A stretch of DNA of 64,000 bases, from positions 1 through 64,000 of the forward strand of contig CDMY01000302.1 in the NCBI GenBank assembly GCA_001179505.1, written 5' to 3'. Source of the stretch: Vitrella brassicaformis. Its lineage: Eukaryota; Sar; Vitrellaceae. This document shows positions 11,426 through 25,072 of the stretch, in pieces. Position numbers and translations under genes: made by a program. Numbering within the stretch: the stretch's first letter is position 1; each line of letters begins with the position of its first letter. The notes beneath the pieces were generated by a model. The model had not been told where the DNA came from and ran no database searches. It saw only the letters and a list, made by a program, of their open reading frames with translations.

Positions 11426-11795
11426 TGTCGCGGCAGCGAAAGGCAGAGGGTTTAGGGTTGACGGGTTTAAACCCTAACGGGTTTAAGGCAGAAAGAGTTA
11501 GAGGAGGGCTTCTACGAAACCCAATTGGGATTCGACCGGCAGACAAAACCCTTCCCTTGGGTCCCCCCGTAGATGCTCAGGTAGCCTAGATGCGATTCCG
11601 AGGGCTCGTCAGAACAGCTGATCTGTCGGTGAGCGGTTCATGTGTCGATGACCAGTTTGTGCGGTGGCGCGCGTTGGATCTGGGCTCAGAGAGAGAGATT
11701 CGCCTGCTCCTCGTGCGCTTCTCGTGTGTATCTGTGCGCTCTCTGTGTGTCTGTGCAGGTGACTGATTGAGGATCGAGGCCTTTGAGTCGGAAGG
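11426..11795. promoter_or_regulatory. Divergent promoter with telomere-like (telo-box) motifs
   Basis: 370 bp separate the two divergent start codons. At 11448-11459 lies GGGTTTAGGGTT, and at 11469-11477 AAACCCTAA, the plant-type telo-box core, on the opposite strand. Between them is the palindrome GGGTTTAAACCC (11463-11474). Telo-boxes in plant promoters are linked to translation-related genes. Here any function is inference. Confidence 0.5.
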
Positions 11796-13161
11796 ATGAT
11801 TCCTCCACGGTCGGTGTCTAATGTGAGCGAGAGCGACTTGGAGAGGGGAAGAGGTACGCCTCTTGTGTGTGTCCGTGTCCGTGTGATTGGAGGCGCATGA
11901 TCCCGTTTGTGTGTGGTTGTTGTCGACACGCGCGCAGGCGGTGCGCCTGATGACCCCCTGTCCCGCTCGACGAGCAGCGAGAATGTCATGCTGGATCCCT
12001 CACACTGGCACACTTACAGGTGGGACACACACACACGCACACGCACTTCTTGAAGGGGCACATCTATCGCTGCATCCATCGCATTTGTGTGTCCGTCCGT
12101 GTGGATGGGTGTGTGTTGCATCCAGTGACTCTAATCTGCTCAAGCCGTCCATCCACCACTCCCACAGCCATGTGGAGCACCACAGAAAGAGATCAGACTC
12201 CGAGAAAAGGTACACACACAGATAATTACACCCACACGGCACACACAGATGGACACGTGTGTGGTGTGTATGTGTGTGTGTGTGTGTAGGGTTCCGCGAT
12301 ACTTTTCTGTCCAGCATTTGGGCGCCCTCATCCCGGAGAAATACTCACCCTTTCACTGCGCAAAAGGTAATCACTGAACCCATCAATCATACGGAGGAGC
12401 TCTCTGTGTGACCATACCTGTCACACACATCCATCCATGCATATGTGTGTGTGTGCGAAGGTATCGTCCAGGGCTGGGGAGTGGGGAAGGGGTGGCAGTA
12501 CTGGAAGACCGAGATACTCAGCGGCCTCATCGTCTGCTTCGCACAGGTAGGTACACACACCATCCCAATCCCACACACACGCACTCGCAGTCACATGTGT
12601 CCTCTCTCTCTCTGTGTGTGTGTGTCTGCAGGTGCCCGAGACAATGGCCTTTTCCCTCATGGCCAATCTCGACCCCTCGGTAGCCACACACGCTGACAGA
12701 CACACACACACACACGAAGCACGTTGAGTTGATGGTGTGTGTGTGTGTATGTGTGTGTCAATATAGGTGGGTCTGCACGCGACATGGATAGTGGGCCTCT
12801 TCGCCACGGCTCTCGGCAACAGAACCGGTGTGTGGGTGGGGGTGTGGGTGTGGGTACACACACACATGCACGGATGGGTCCACTGGTGAGTGTGTGCGTG
12901 TGCAGGTCTGATTAGCGGCGTTACTGGGGCGGTTGCAGCTGGTAGGCATACCACGCACACACACGCAGCCAAAGAGGGACAGGGAGAGAGGGACAGTGAC
13001 ACGTGCACATTTTGTGTGTGTGTGTGTGGTGCTGGATGGGTGCTCTGCAACAGTGGTGTCTACGTACATCGAGAAGAAGTGTGAGGGCCACGGACACGAT
13101 GCCCACTGTGAATATATAGGTCAGTGGGTCTGTGGGGGGGTGCGGCCGACCACACACACAT

Positions 13162-13198
<37 letters not shown>

Positions 13199-13451
13199 TA
13201 GAGGAAAATGCGTGTGTGTTCCTGTTTGCAGGAGCAGAGGCCCTCTTTCTGTCGGTGCTCGTGGCCTCCGTCCTCATGTACGCGCCATGCCATGCACACA
13301 CAGCACGAATGCAATGCGTGGATGGATGGATGGATGTATCCCCAATCAAAACACGCATACACACCTCCCACACACACAGGTTTCTGTTCGCCCTGCTGCG
13401 GCTGGCGTCACTGATACAGCTGGTCCCCACTCCTGTCATGATCGGTACGCA

Positions 13452-13487
<36 letters not shown>

Positions 13488-14396
13488 CACACACGCACCT
13501 TCACCCGCTTATGATCTGTCTGTGTGCAGGGTTCGTCAACGGCCTGGCCATCGTTATCGGTACGTTCTTATCTTACCGACAGCATGCACACCACACGTAC
13601 TGACAGTAGGTATACGTACGTATATCGTGTGTAGGATTGGCGCAGCTGCACCCCTTCCAGATGGGCCCTGGGCACACGTGGGTCACCGGCAAGACGGTGG
13701 GTGCCGTGCCATGCACATACACAGATTCATCCATATGCATCCATGTGTGCGAGTGTGTGTGTTTGTGTGCGCACAGGCGGTGTTTATGGCGATTCTGTGT
13801 CTGCTTGCCATGATCACCGTACACACGCACACACAGCGGGAGAGAGAGAGAGTTTGTGTGCACCCACCTGTCCGTATGTGTGTGTGTGTGTGTGCAGATG
13901 GAGTTCTTCACAAGGGTGCCCGTCGTCGGGAAGCTCATTCCCTCCTCACTTGTCGCTGTGGTGCGTCCACACACACACACACACACACAGGCGAATGTGT
14001 GTTGCGTATGATGCATGCAGGCTTCCTCCGTTGCCTTTGAATTCCTCATCGTTAGACTTGGTACACACACCCACACGCACGATACACAGACGGACAGACA
14101 GACACACAGACACACAGACAGACAGACACATCTGTGTTTCCGTGTGTGGCTGCATCGCATCGCAATGCATCGCAGCGTTCGGGAGCGAGACACTGACCGT
14201 TGACGACGTGGCGCCACTCACCAGAGACAAAGTACACACACACACAGAGAGAGAGAGAGAGACATGAACGTATGTGTGTGTGTGTGTGTGTGTTTGTCCA
14301 CACACACACACACAGGCCTTCCCTTTGCCCTTCTGGATTGACTCACGATACGACATGGCCACCGGTAGGTACCTGCCTACGGACGTCTGTCTGTCC

Positions 14397-14428
<32 letters not shown>

Positions 14429-15656
14429 CCACGACAAAGGCGAAAGAGTTATTGGGGTCGGCGGAGGGGCGGACGACCGTCATTACACAAGGTGGGTCGA
14501 GGGCATGCACACGCTTACACAGAGTGGGAGAAGGAAAGAAAGAGAGAGTGCGGGCCTGTGTGTGTGTTCAGGTGTGACTCTGTTTATCGTGGCCACGATG
14601 GAGAACCTCATGACCACTGAAGTGGTCGCTGGTACGCATCTGTGTGTATGTGAGCGCTATAGTGCCTCTACCCTCCCTCCCTGTGTGTGCGACCAACCTG
14701 ACTGACAGACCTGCAGAAGACCCCATACGACGGCGACCAACAGATGTTCGGGTAGGTACCTATGACCCACACACACACACACACACACACACGTGAGCCA
14801 CGTGCTTGTGTGGGCGTGTGTGTGTATGTGTGTGTGCGTGTGCAGCACTGCGGTGGGCAACTTCTTCGCCGGACTGCTCGGCACAATGGGTACGCCACAC
14901 ACACTCAGACACACACACACACATCCATACCCACACACGTGTACGTGTGTGTGTGTGTGTTGATATAGGCGGTGACGCGATGATCGGGCTGTCGGTGATG
15001 AACTGCCGCAACGGGTCGACGGGCAAGGAAGCCGGTTTGGTCACGTCCATCTGTGTGTTCCTGATCCTCACGGGCGGCTACGAGATCCTCAAGTGAGATT
15101 ACTCCCACACAAACACACCGGCACACACACATGGGGATGTGTGTGTGTGTGTGTGTGATACGAATGTCCGGACAGTTACATCCCCATGGCGGCACTGTCG
15201 GGCATCATGTTTGTGGTCGTCTTCCACACCTTCAGATGGTGGGTGCCTTGGGGCACACACACACACACACACACACAGACCTTCCCCCAACACACACACA
15301 CACATGACATCGACGCGTGTTTGTGTATATCTGTGAATCACACACACACACACATGCACACACAGGTACTCCATTCCCATGGTGATCGGCACCTTCCTCC
15401 CGCCCTTTCTCAGACGGGGCATCTTCGACCAGGTGTCTGTGCGACACACACACACACACAGAGCCCTCTCTCTCTCTCTCTCTCTCATACCCTCTGTGTG
15501 TGTGATTGGGTGGGTTTGGTGTGTGCAGAGGATTCGTCGATGGGACGCGTTAGTCATTCTCGCTGTCACGCTGGTCACGGTGTTCACCAATATCATGATC
15601 TCAATCGGACTCGGTACCAACACACAGCACAGAGACGCAAGTTATGCGTTCGTTTA

Positions 15657-15692
<36 letters not shown>

Positions 15693-17403
15693 TGTGTAGG
15701 CATCTTCATCAGCGCGTTGGTGTTTGCGTGGGACTCACAGCGGCGGATGTCCGTCGACTGCTCGACCATTGAGGGCACCAAAGTAAACACACACTCTGTG
15801 TATACGCCCTCGCACACACACATACATTCGTCTCATTCCCTCTCTCTCTCGCTCCGTGTGTGTGTGTGTGTCCGCGTCAGTATTATGAGGTCTCAGGCCC
15901 CGTCTTTTTTGGATCGAAAGTGGGCAGACCCCCACACACAGACAGAGAGACCCATGACGTGCGCACATTTATCACGTGTGTGTCCGTGTCGACACTCCGT
16001 AGGTCAAGTTTGAAAGCATGTTCGACTATGACAACGACCCCGATGTGCGTGAGAGCCCTTTCTCCCCCCTCCCCCCTCCCCGCCAACACACACACATACA
16101 CGTGTGACATGCAGGCCTATCTCTCTGTGTATGTGTGTGTATGTGTGCGTGGTGTGCAGCACATAGTGATCGTGCTGCGTCGGTCGGGGCTCGCAGACTA
16201 CTCAGCGCTGGAAAGGTGCGCACACACACAGACGTGTAGATCTGTTTGTGTGCATCCATCCGTATCTCTCTGTCTCTGTCTCTCTTTCTGTCAGCATCAA
16301 CGCCGTCAAGCGCGAGTACCAGAAACGGAAGAAGACTGTGCGCGTCAAGGTGCGTGCCGAAACCGCACACCCATACTGATGTGCATCCATGTCCGTGCGT
16401 GTCTGCGTGAATGTGGTGCGACCAGGGGCTGTCGTCGGAGTGTGTGCGGATGCTCTCCCGTGCCGGGCGGATCCTCAAGCACGTCGACCTCGATATGGTC
16501 GAAATGGTGCGCGAGCAGACTCATATTGACACCACCACTCTGCAGATGCACCATCTGCTTGTGTGTGTGTGTGTGTGTTAGGATGTGCCTGAGATCCGTC
16601 CGTTTGCATCGCTGGCTTACGGCCTGCCCGGCATAGAGGTGTCGCGGCGTCTAACACAGGCACCACTGACCAACCTGCTCCCGCCACCGCACTACGAACG
16701 TACACACACGCAGCCGAGAGGGAGACATAGAGATACCACATGTTGCCCGTGTGTGTGTCTGTGTATGTGCAGGGGATGAGGAGGGTCTGCCAGTGTTCCG
16801 CAGACACATCGTGCCCCCAAGCAACATCGGATCGACGACACAAGAAAAACCAGGTGCTTTGATGCATCCACATACACAGGTTCATGTATGTGTGTGTGTG
16901 TGTATCCCTGTGTGTGTGTGGGTGTGTTGTGTGTGTGTGCAGCTGAGGGTGGCGGTGGCGGTGAGCTGCGGTTCCCCACACCCATGACCCCCAGGAGACT
17001 CAGCGACATACAAGTGTAGGTCCATTCATCCTCCATTTATCCACCCACCCACCCAGTGTGTGTACGTGTGTGCAGGCCGCCTGTGCCGGTGACAGAGCCG
17101 GTGCTGATGTCGCCTTTCCACTCGCCCATGATGGTCAGCCAGCCGGACATTCTGTCAATCATTCGCCCACATGTATGTGTGTGCATTGGTGCAGGTTCAG
17201 CGTCAACCATCCTTCCCACCTCCACCGGCACTCACGTAACCACTCACACGCACTCGTGTGCACCCATTTATATGTCGGTGTGTGTGTGGTGCGTGCCCAC
17301 GTGCAGGATATCGACACGTGGCGAGAGCGACGAGCTGCAGGACGGCAGCAAGGAGAGCAGAGACAAGAAGGACTCGACCCGCACCCATGACGACAAGAGA
17401 TGA
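11796..17403 (+). CDS. SulP/SLC26 family anion transporter with STAS domain
   Basis: About 28 short exons joined in phase from ATG 11796 to TGA 17401-17403. The soluble N-terminal region is rich in S and H. The SulP signature VPETMAFSLMANLDP lies at about 12632-12680, followed by a series of hydrophobic segments (GLHATWIVGLFATALGN, FLFALLRLASLIQLVPTPV, VFMAILCLLAMI). The conserved core includes GDAMIGLSVMNCRNGSTG at about 14971-15020 and IPMAALSGIMFVVVFHTFRW (15181-15240). A STAS domain follows (YYEVSGPVFFGS at 15880-15915, then HIVIVLRRSGLADYSALE and the NAVKREYQKRKKTVRVKG region to about 16430). The family carries sulfate, bicarbonate or other anions, usually coupled to Na+ or H+. The substrate cannot be read from the sequence. 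The C-terminal tail is long, polar and low in complexity. It acts in a membrane, plasma or internal. Confidence 0.9.
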
Positions 17404-18233
17404 TGAGAGGATTGAAGGCGAGACACCCACCACACACATGAACACATGTACAGTACACACCATCCCCCTCCCCCCTTTTGCCCCCCCTCCCCCCTGCGCA
17501 CACACACAGTTTTCCACGATTCCACACATACACACACACACACACACGAGCAGGTGTCTGCTAGTTGCTGTCTAGCTGCTGTGCATTTTTCTCCATCACA
17601 TGACTGAGTGACTGGGTGACAGACAGACAGACTGACTGACTGAGTGGCCGATTCTGTGATTGTGGTTGTGATTGATGAATGAGATTTTCATATTATCAGC
17701 ACGGGATTGCATCCAATGGATAGCCGACCGGTCTATTTGTTGACAAAGGGGGGGGGGGGCAGAGAGCCTCAGGGAGGGGGGTACTCGTTTATGTAAGCAC
17801 ACACACACTCATTCGTTCGTTCATTCATTCATTCAGGGCCAGGGATATGATGCATTAAGTGTACAGACATGCGGACAGGCAGACAGGAGACTCTCTCTCA
17901 CTGCGCTGGGTGGGTGGTATTTGTTGTGGCCACGGGGTGGGGTCACTGGGGTGGGTTGTGTTGCATGGAACTGCTGCTCGCTTGCTGCTGCTATTGCTGC
18001 GGATGAAGAGACGAGCCGGACAGAAAGAGACAGACAGAGAAGAGACCTGACCTCGCAACCGACTGCTGTCACGTGACGCATTCCATCGGCGCACACTCAT
18101 CAAGCAATCAACACTTCGCGCATAGGTACACATGTGTATGCCATTGATTGCATCACTCATACACTTCTGACAACAGCGATCGCTGCGCCCGTACTCGGGC
18201 CCCAAATCTCTCCACACCCTCCCATCGCGGAAA
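17404..18233. other. Intergenic, no gene seen
   Basis: 3' flank of the transporter and upstream region of the ankyrin gene. It has a run of 12 or more G at about 17749-17759 and a TTCA/CATT repeat at 17812-17836. I found no coding exon on either strand. Confidence 0.55.
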
Positions 18234-21200
18234 ATGGCCTCTCCCGCAGTGGGGATGGCCTCGCCACCCCGCAGCCCCCTCACAAGTGACAAATTGAGCC
18301 TGCGTTGTGTGAACAAGGCCTTCAGTCGTGTGTACGTTCGTGTGGTTGAGGCGAGGCATCGCGAGAAGGTGGAGCAGGAGATCGAGATGGCCACGGAGAA
18401 GGAGGACAAGATGACACTGGAGGGCGGCATGACAGGGGGATTTGGTGGCGTGGAAATCAGCGTGGAGGCGAGCAAAGGAAACGAAAAAAGTAAGCGGCAC
18501 GCGTAGAGAGTGGTGACGCGAGAGATGAGGGTGTGATTTGACGCATTCAGGCGAGAAGAAACAGGAGAGGACCTTTGTTCACATCCAGTACGCCAAACTA
18601 AAGGACTCGCCCGGCTGGTAAGGACACAAGAGCATTCCACCGAGGCTTTATGTGTCTCCTGCCACGTGCACGTTCAGGACGGCTATTGACCCTGGCAAAG
18701 AGGCCATTGTGGCAAGCCTCGACTCCCCCCTCATCTCCATCATCATTGAGGACTCTGAGGCCTTTCAGCTGCTGAACCACCTCATACATCCAGAGCAGTA
18801 CCCCAACGGCATTGTCATTGAGAGGGTGAGCATGCACTCCTCCATTTATCTCGCAATATGATGTCTCTGTGTGCCTGCATGTAGGCCAATCCACCTTTCT
18901 CTCCGGTGGATGCTCTCGAGGAGGCGAATATCAAAGCCAAAGAGTCCGCCTTTCGCTTCAACAATCTCAGCACGAAGCTCGTCTTGACCGCCGTGGAGAG
19001 CGCGGGTCTTGGCGTGTCAGTCGGTTTGGAGGAGAAGAAGAGCCGTGAGATACATGAGGAGGCCGAGCACTCGCAGCTGTGGATGCGGCAAGTCGATGGG
19101 CTGTGTCCTGCGGACGCCTTTCGTTTGCTGCCGATGGCGTTTCCCGATAAGACGCTTGCATTGAGCACTATGATGGGCAACAAGCTTGTGCTGGCCTCAC
19201 CCACAATCAGTGAGGAAGAGGCGAAGTATCAGCAGTGGATCATGGTTCCAGTCGAGATAGAGGACATTGCGCAGCCGACGGGCAGGAGCAGGTGTGTGCG
19301 GCCTGTTCTGCTGCTGTCAGCCCTCCAAGGATCAGCTGGTTGCGTCGCTCGACATGCAGTTTGAGCAGAGGCAGAGGAGGGGAAGCAGCAAATTTGATGA
19401 CCACTATGTGGCCCTCAAGTGTTTCGGGTCGTCAGACCATGTCATAAGTGCGAAGGCATCTGGCAAGGGCAAGGGTCTGGTGATGGCGAAGGCAGAGAAC
19501 GGTGTACCAATCGAGGCTCTGTGGAAATGCAGTCGGCCGACTAAGAAGGTCAGCCAAATAAGATACCAATACCCACCACGATGTATTCCTTTTGCAGATG
19601 AGCCTGTTCGAGGCTTGTGCAGAGGGCAATACAGATGCTGTGCTGCAAATCGTCGAAGCGCATGGTGTCCAGAGTGTGCAGGAGATCGATGCGGTGATAA
19701 TGGAGCTCGAAGGAAAAGATGACGCGCATTCAATGAGTGACTAATCCATTGCAGGACGGTTTCACCGCATTACACTATGCCGCACAGAATGGCCACGTTG
19801 AGGTTGTCAAGGCGATTGTAGCTGCTGGCGGCACCAATCTTATCAAAATGCATGCAGAAGTAAAGGTCACATGAGACATACAATGGCACAGAACCAATGG
19901 TACCCACTACAACATCATCTCTTGCTTTCTGTCAGGACAAACCCACTGTCATGCATCTTGCGGCCGAAAAGGGTCATACGGCAGTCGTCATGGCACTTCT
20001 CGAGCCAGAAAAGGACCGTCACAAAGTCTTGTCGCTCACTGACAAGGTGAACGAGTTGTCAAGGGCTACGAAGAGAATTGACAATGAATTGACAATGGCA
20101 TTGCAGGAGTATGCAACCCCGTTCGCGTATGCCGCACGGAATGGCCATGTTGGCGTGATGAAGGTGATGTTTGAAGGTCGAGGCAAAGTGCTGTTGGAAG
20201 ATTATGCCCTGGTAAACAAACACACACACACACACACACATACACACACACACACACACAAAACGAAGGCACAAAGCTGCATCTTCTTGTTGTGGGTTCC
20301 AACAGGATGGTTTCTTCCCCATCCATGAGGCAGTTCATAAGAATCACGTCGCTGCCGTAGAGCAGATATTGACTTGGGGAGGCGAGAAGGAGCTGCACAG
20401 ACGCGACGCAGTCAGCTCAGAATAAAGAACTAGTCCTCGTCTGACACTGCGTGTGTTACTTGTCTCCTTCTTTAGAATGCAAGCACACCATTCCTCAGAG
20501 CTGCGTACAGCGGTCACGTCGAAGTGATGCAGGTGCTATATGATGTTGGCGGAAAGGACCTCCTCACACAACATGCAGATGTAAAGAATATACCACTGCC
20601 GCCTACTGAAACAGAATCCTGCTGGTGCTTCTCTTGCAGAAGAGCTTTCACTATACTGAGACAAAGAAGCTGAACAAAGCTGGAGCTGAAGCTGAAGCTC
20701 GTGACATTCAATGTACTTTTTCCACCGGTTTTGACAACGCCATCGAAAAAAGACGGGCAGACAATGTAAGTGTACAAGCATTTCAGCCATCGACAGGCGG
20801 TCATTTGCTCTGTGTGTGGCTACAGGTTACTTGGGTGGAGCTGTATCCAATCCATCTGGCATCCTGTCAGGGCCATGTCGATGCAACGAATCAGCTCATC
20901 AAGTGGGGAGGAGAAGAAGAGTTGAAGAGAAGCAACACAGTATGCTGGAAGGGAGATGAATCACTAGGCAGCTCTCTGATTACTTGCGTGGCTGCAGTAC
21001 CATTACACACCATTTCTCCTCGCGGCGCGTCGTGGTCACCTTGACGTGATGAGGGCAATGTTTGCGAAAAAGGGCGAAGAGTTGTTGGAGCAACAGACCT
21101 CGGTAAGGAGCCAGACATCAGCAAATAGAATCAAATATATGGGCTGTGTAAATGTACAGAGTGGCAAGTTTGCGATTCATCTGGCAATTGAGAAAAACCA

Positions 21201-23331
21201 CGTCACCGTCATCAGCCAGCTAGCCCAGTGGAGCACACAAGAGCTCGACAAATCTGCAGTAAGGCGTCTTCTTTTGGCCCCGTATGCAGTGTATCATTGG
21301 GTTTCTGTGGATGAATGCAGTGCCTGTACATTGACGGACGGCATGTGGTGTTCACACCCTTTTTCGTCGCCATACGGCATGGTCGCCTTGATGCGATGCG
21401 GACGATATATGCCAGAAAAGGCAAGGCGTGTCTCTCCGAGAAAGTAGACTTCGGCGAGGAGACGAACGCCATTGCCAAACCTATGGCACGGGTCGCACGG
21501 CCTTTCACTGACGATCATGTGAGTGCCACCATACTGTCGACATAAACAAATTCCATTAGTCCTGACGTGTATATGGAATGCAGAGAAGCAGGTTCCCAAT
21601 CCATTATGCAGCTGAAATTCGAAACGTCGCCATAATCGATCTGCTGCTCTCGTGGGGCGGGAAAGCCGAGCTGGACAAACATGATGAGGTGAGGTATCGC
21701 ATGAATTGCGTTGACAATGTGGCTGCCACATGTGTCTATTGTTGGTGGTCATAGAAAAAGAGGACACCCTTTCTCATAGCTGCGGCTGACGGTGCTGTCG
21801 ATGCAATGCGGACGATGCATGCTGTTGGAGGCAGCGAGCTGCTAGAACAACACGATGAAGTGAGATGGGTACATGACAACGTCAGGTGATATCTTTGTGA
21901 TGTGCATGCAGGATGGCAACTATGCCATTCATCTAGCAGTTCTCAAGAGAAAGAAACTTCCCAAGTGGGATGGTATTCATCCTTCCATCGAAGACCACGA
22001 GCATTCTTCTGAAGCCGTCAAGCAACGTGGTCTTGAAGCAGCCGTCAAGCAACTGATGGAGTGGGGTGGCGCTCAACTCTTGACCAAGAAGAACAATAAG
22101 GTGAGGCATCGCGCAAATTGTGTTGACGATGTGGATGCTGTCTCTATGATTGGCGGCTACAGAAAAAGAGGACACCCTTTCTCATAGCTGCGGCTCGCGG
22201 TGATGTCGATGCAATGCGGGCGATGCATGCTGTTGGAGGCAGCGCGCTCTTAGAGCAACACGATGAAGTGAAAGAGGAAGGGTACAATGAGACAAAATCA
22301 GGTGACATCTTTGTGATGTGTACGCAGGACGGCAACTACGCTATTCATCTAGCAGCTATGGAGAATTCTGTTGCGGCCGTTGAGCAACTGATGGAGTGGG
22401 GTGGTGCCCAACTGCTGACCAAGGAGAACAATGAGGTTGCTTTTCTTGTCGCTTTAATCTCATGATTTTGCTGCTTGCTTGCCTCAGAAAAAGACCCCAC
22501 TGGATGTTGGAAAAGGTCAATCGAGTACGGACCCTGTCCTGTTGTTTTGGTGGTATGAGGGGAGGTCGACACCGTTTCTTCTCGCCATGCGAGATGGTCG
22601 CCTTGATGCGATGCGAGCGATATATATATTCGCCAGAAAAGGCAAGGCGTGTCTCTCCGAGACCACAGAAGTAAGTGCCACTGCACTGCCGACATAAATA
22701 AACTTGATTGGTCCTAATGTGGATGTGGAATGCAGATGGGCAGCTTTCCAATCCATTACGCAGCTGAGGGGGAAAATGTTGCCATGATTGATCAGCTACT
22801 GTCGTGGGGCGGGAAAGCCGAGCTGGACAAACAGGATAAGGTGAGGTATCCATGAATCGCGTTGACAATGTGGTTGATGGTATGTGCCTATCATTGGTGG
22901 CTACAGAAAAAGAGGACACCGTTCCTCATAGCTGCGGTTGGCGGTCATGTCCGCGCAATGCGGGCGATGCATGCTGTTGGAGGCAACGCGCTCTTAGAAC
23001 AACACGATGAAGTAAGGGGAATAGTGCCACGGGATAGTATCAGGTGATATCTTTGTGATGTGTACGCAGGACGGCAACTACGCTATTCATCTGGCGGTTG
23101 AGCAGTTCTTTCTCAGACGGGAGTTCCTTCCGGTCGTTAAGCAACTGATGGACTGGGGTGGTGCCCATCTCCTGACCAAGGAGAACAATGAAGTGGCTTT
23201 TCCTGTCGCTTTGATGTCATGATGATCTTACTGCTTGCTTACCTCAGAAAAAGACCCCACTGGATGTTGCGCCCGGAACACTCGCTCGCGATCCGGGCGA
23301 AGTACGGCAGTTCCTCCGCAGCTATAAATAG
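18234..23331 (+). CDS. Long ankyrin-repeat protein, about one repeat per exon
   Basis: ATG 18234 opens a non-ankyrin N-terminal region of about 400 residues over six or seven exons (AFSRVYVRVVEARHREK, then a lysine-rich stretch, then ISIIIEDSEAFQLLNHL). Ankyrin repeats begin near 19755 with DGFTALHYAAQNGHVEVV. About 18 repeat exons follow, to the stop at 23329-23331. Two exon types alternate. One reads KKRTPFLIAA...AMHAVGG...LLEQHDE, the other DGNYAIHLA...QLMEWGGAQLLTKENNE. Introns are short (about 45-110 nt) and mostly phase 0. Neighbouring introns resemble each other, which shows recent tandem duplication. Ankyrin stacks mediate protein binding, and no catalytic domain is visible. The partner is unknown. 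The C-terminus is a short tail after KKTPLDVA. The exact repeat count depends on a few unclear splice sites. Confidence 0.8.
21300..23260 (+). repeat. Recently duplicated ankyrin exon/intron units
   Basis: Exons near 21750-21860, 22163-22280 and 22908-23010 encode almost the same repeat (KKRTPFLIAA to LLEQHDE). Exons near 21910-22100, 22330-22435 and 23070-23195 encode almost the same partner repeat. The introns after each 'KxDE/K' exon begin GTGAGGTATC or GTGAGGCATC and contain GTTGACAATGTGG or GTTGACGATGTGG, so exon and intron were copied together. Confidence 0.75.
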
Positions 23332-23867
23332 GCCATTTTCTGTTGTCTTGGTATCGGACGGCGCATAGGAATGCTGTGTGACAGTGTGTGTGAGGACACG
23401 TAGTCATGTGGCTGTTGGTCATATATATGGTGTGCCGTGAGACTCAAGAGCTTCACTGGCGCAACATACGAGCCTGTCACGTTGCGCAGAAGAGGGAGAC
23501 ATGGCAATAGTTGTAGTTGCGTGCACACACGGCAGATCCACACAACGCTACGCGCACACACGCACAAAGGCTGTGAACACTGACGAGCATGGCGCCGCCC
23601 ACACTCACTCACCCACCCACCCACCCACCCACCCACAGAGAGACGACCGAATAAGCGCAGGGGGTGGATGGACGCCGCCCTCGTACACACACACAGAGAG
23701 AGAGAGAGAAATGTCTTGGAAACACGTGACACCGACCTATGGTATATGTGTGTGTCTGCAGCGTTTCCCCCAGTGGTTCGCATGCATCGCCTGTTTGCTC
23801 GTGCGCCGAGAGTGCCGAGAGTGCCACATGTTTGCTCTGGTGCGTGTGATGCGTGGTGAGTGCCGCG

Positions 23868-23905
<38 letters not shown>

Positions 23906-23930
23906 TGTGCTGGCTCCAGAGGCGAAGACA
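23332..23930. other. Intergenic, with possible 5' untranslated exon
   Basis: 3' flank of the ankyrin gene, then simple repeats (CACC at 23608-23636, AG at 23695-23709, TC/TG at 23869-23910). A stretch at 23761-23857 is bounded by CTGCAG and GTGAGT and could be an untranslated or coding exon of the MYND gene. Its frame does not connect clearly. Confidence 0.4.
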
Positions 23931-25032
23931 ATGGCTCCAGCAGCGGCGCACACAAAATGGCAGAATGTAGCTCAATGCAACGAGTGAATGTAACTCGAAT
24001 TCTCCTCCTTGTGATGCATCCATACGCTGCACATTGACGGCGGACGTCCACCTCCACACGCGTTGGGGCGCAGATCTTGGTGTCAGTGTGATGTGTTGGC
24101 TCACGTACGTAGTCAACAGAGCAAGCTTGTTTCAACAGAGCCGCGCGATGAGTATTTCGAAAACGATCCATCATTTTGCGAGCTCGAGTTTGGAAAGGCA
24201 GATCTCCTGAGGAGCGAACGCGCTTCCAGGATGATGGAATGTGCTGTCTGTGGCGCTGCGGCTCCCCAGGTACATCCCATCTCGATGGGAAGATGAGTCG
24301 TCTCATTAACGGATGTCTGAGGTCCTTTATCTGCAGAGCTGTTCGTGTCTGCAAGTCGCCTACTGCTCAAGGGCAAGCGCGACTGGTGCACATGGATACG
24401 GCATGACATGCTGTTTGTTTCGTGCAGGTGTGTCAGTTCTGCACAGGACTGGAAGAATCACAAGCGCATCTGCCCGAACGCCAAACACGCCAAGGCTGAG
24501 AGGGGCTGCTCGGAGGCATGCGCGGAATGCGGCAAAAGGGTAACCCAGGACAACGCTACGGACACTCGGGGCAAGAGACGAAGCACGATCTGTATCATTG
24601 TCTTTGCAGAGTGCTCGTGGAGAGGAGAAGCCCTTCTGCTCAAAGGTAAGTGGTTGTACGTGTGACCGCCCTGTGTGTGAGTGAGTGTGTGTGTGTGTGT
24701 GTGCATGCAGGCGTGTGCGTCGCGGCACAACAGCAAGAGGAGCCGAATGGCCTCGCAAAGCGCCAGCAACGATCAGGCAGCTCAGGTGCCGCAGTTGTGT
24801 CAAATCTGCAATAAGAGTGCGCCCACTCTGGTAAGCGTGTCAGCGCGCATGCCCCCGGCACCTCCCTCTCCGTCCCTTTGTTGCCTGTGACAGATGTGCA
24901 GGTGGTGAAGGAAAACCTTCGCGGTGTATTCAAAAGCAACGACACGCGCGTGATCCGCACACACGTCTGCTCCCACGTGCGTAAGACACCTCTTGCCTAT
25001 CAAGCGTCGCCATGCACGTGTGTACACACGAG

Positions 25033-25072
<40 letters not shown>

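Noticed and set aside
11520-11600. tRNA-like sequence around GGGATTCGACC
   Set aside because: No acceptor stem or anticodon arm can be paired around it. No tRNA was found in the window.
17749-17762. Poly-G run as a structural element
   Set aside because: A single homopolymer in a spacer is common and its length may be a sequencing artefact.
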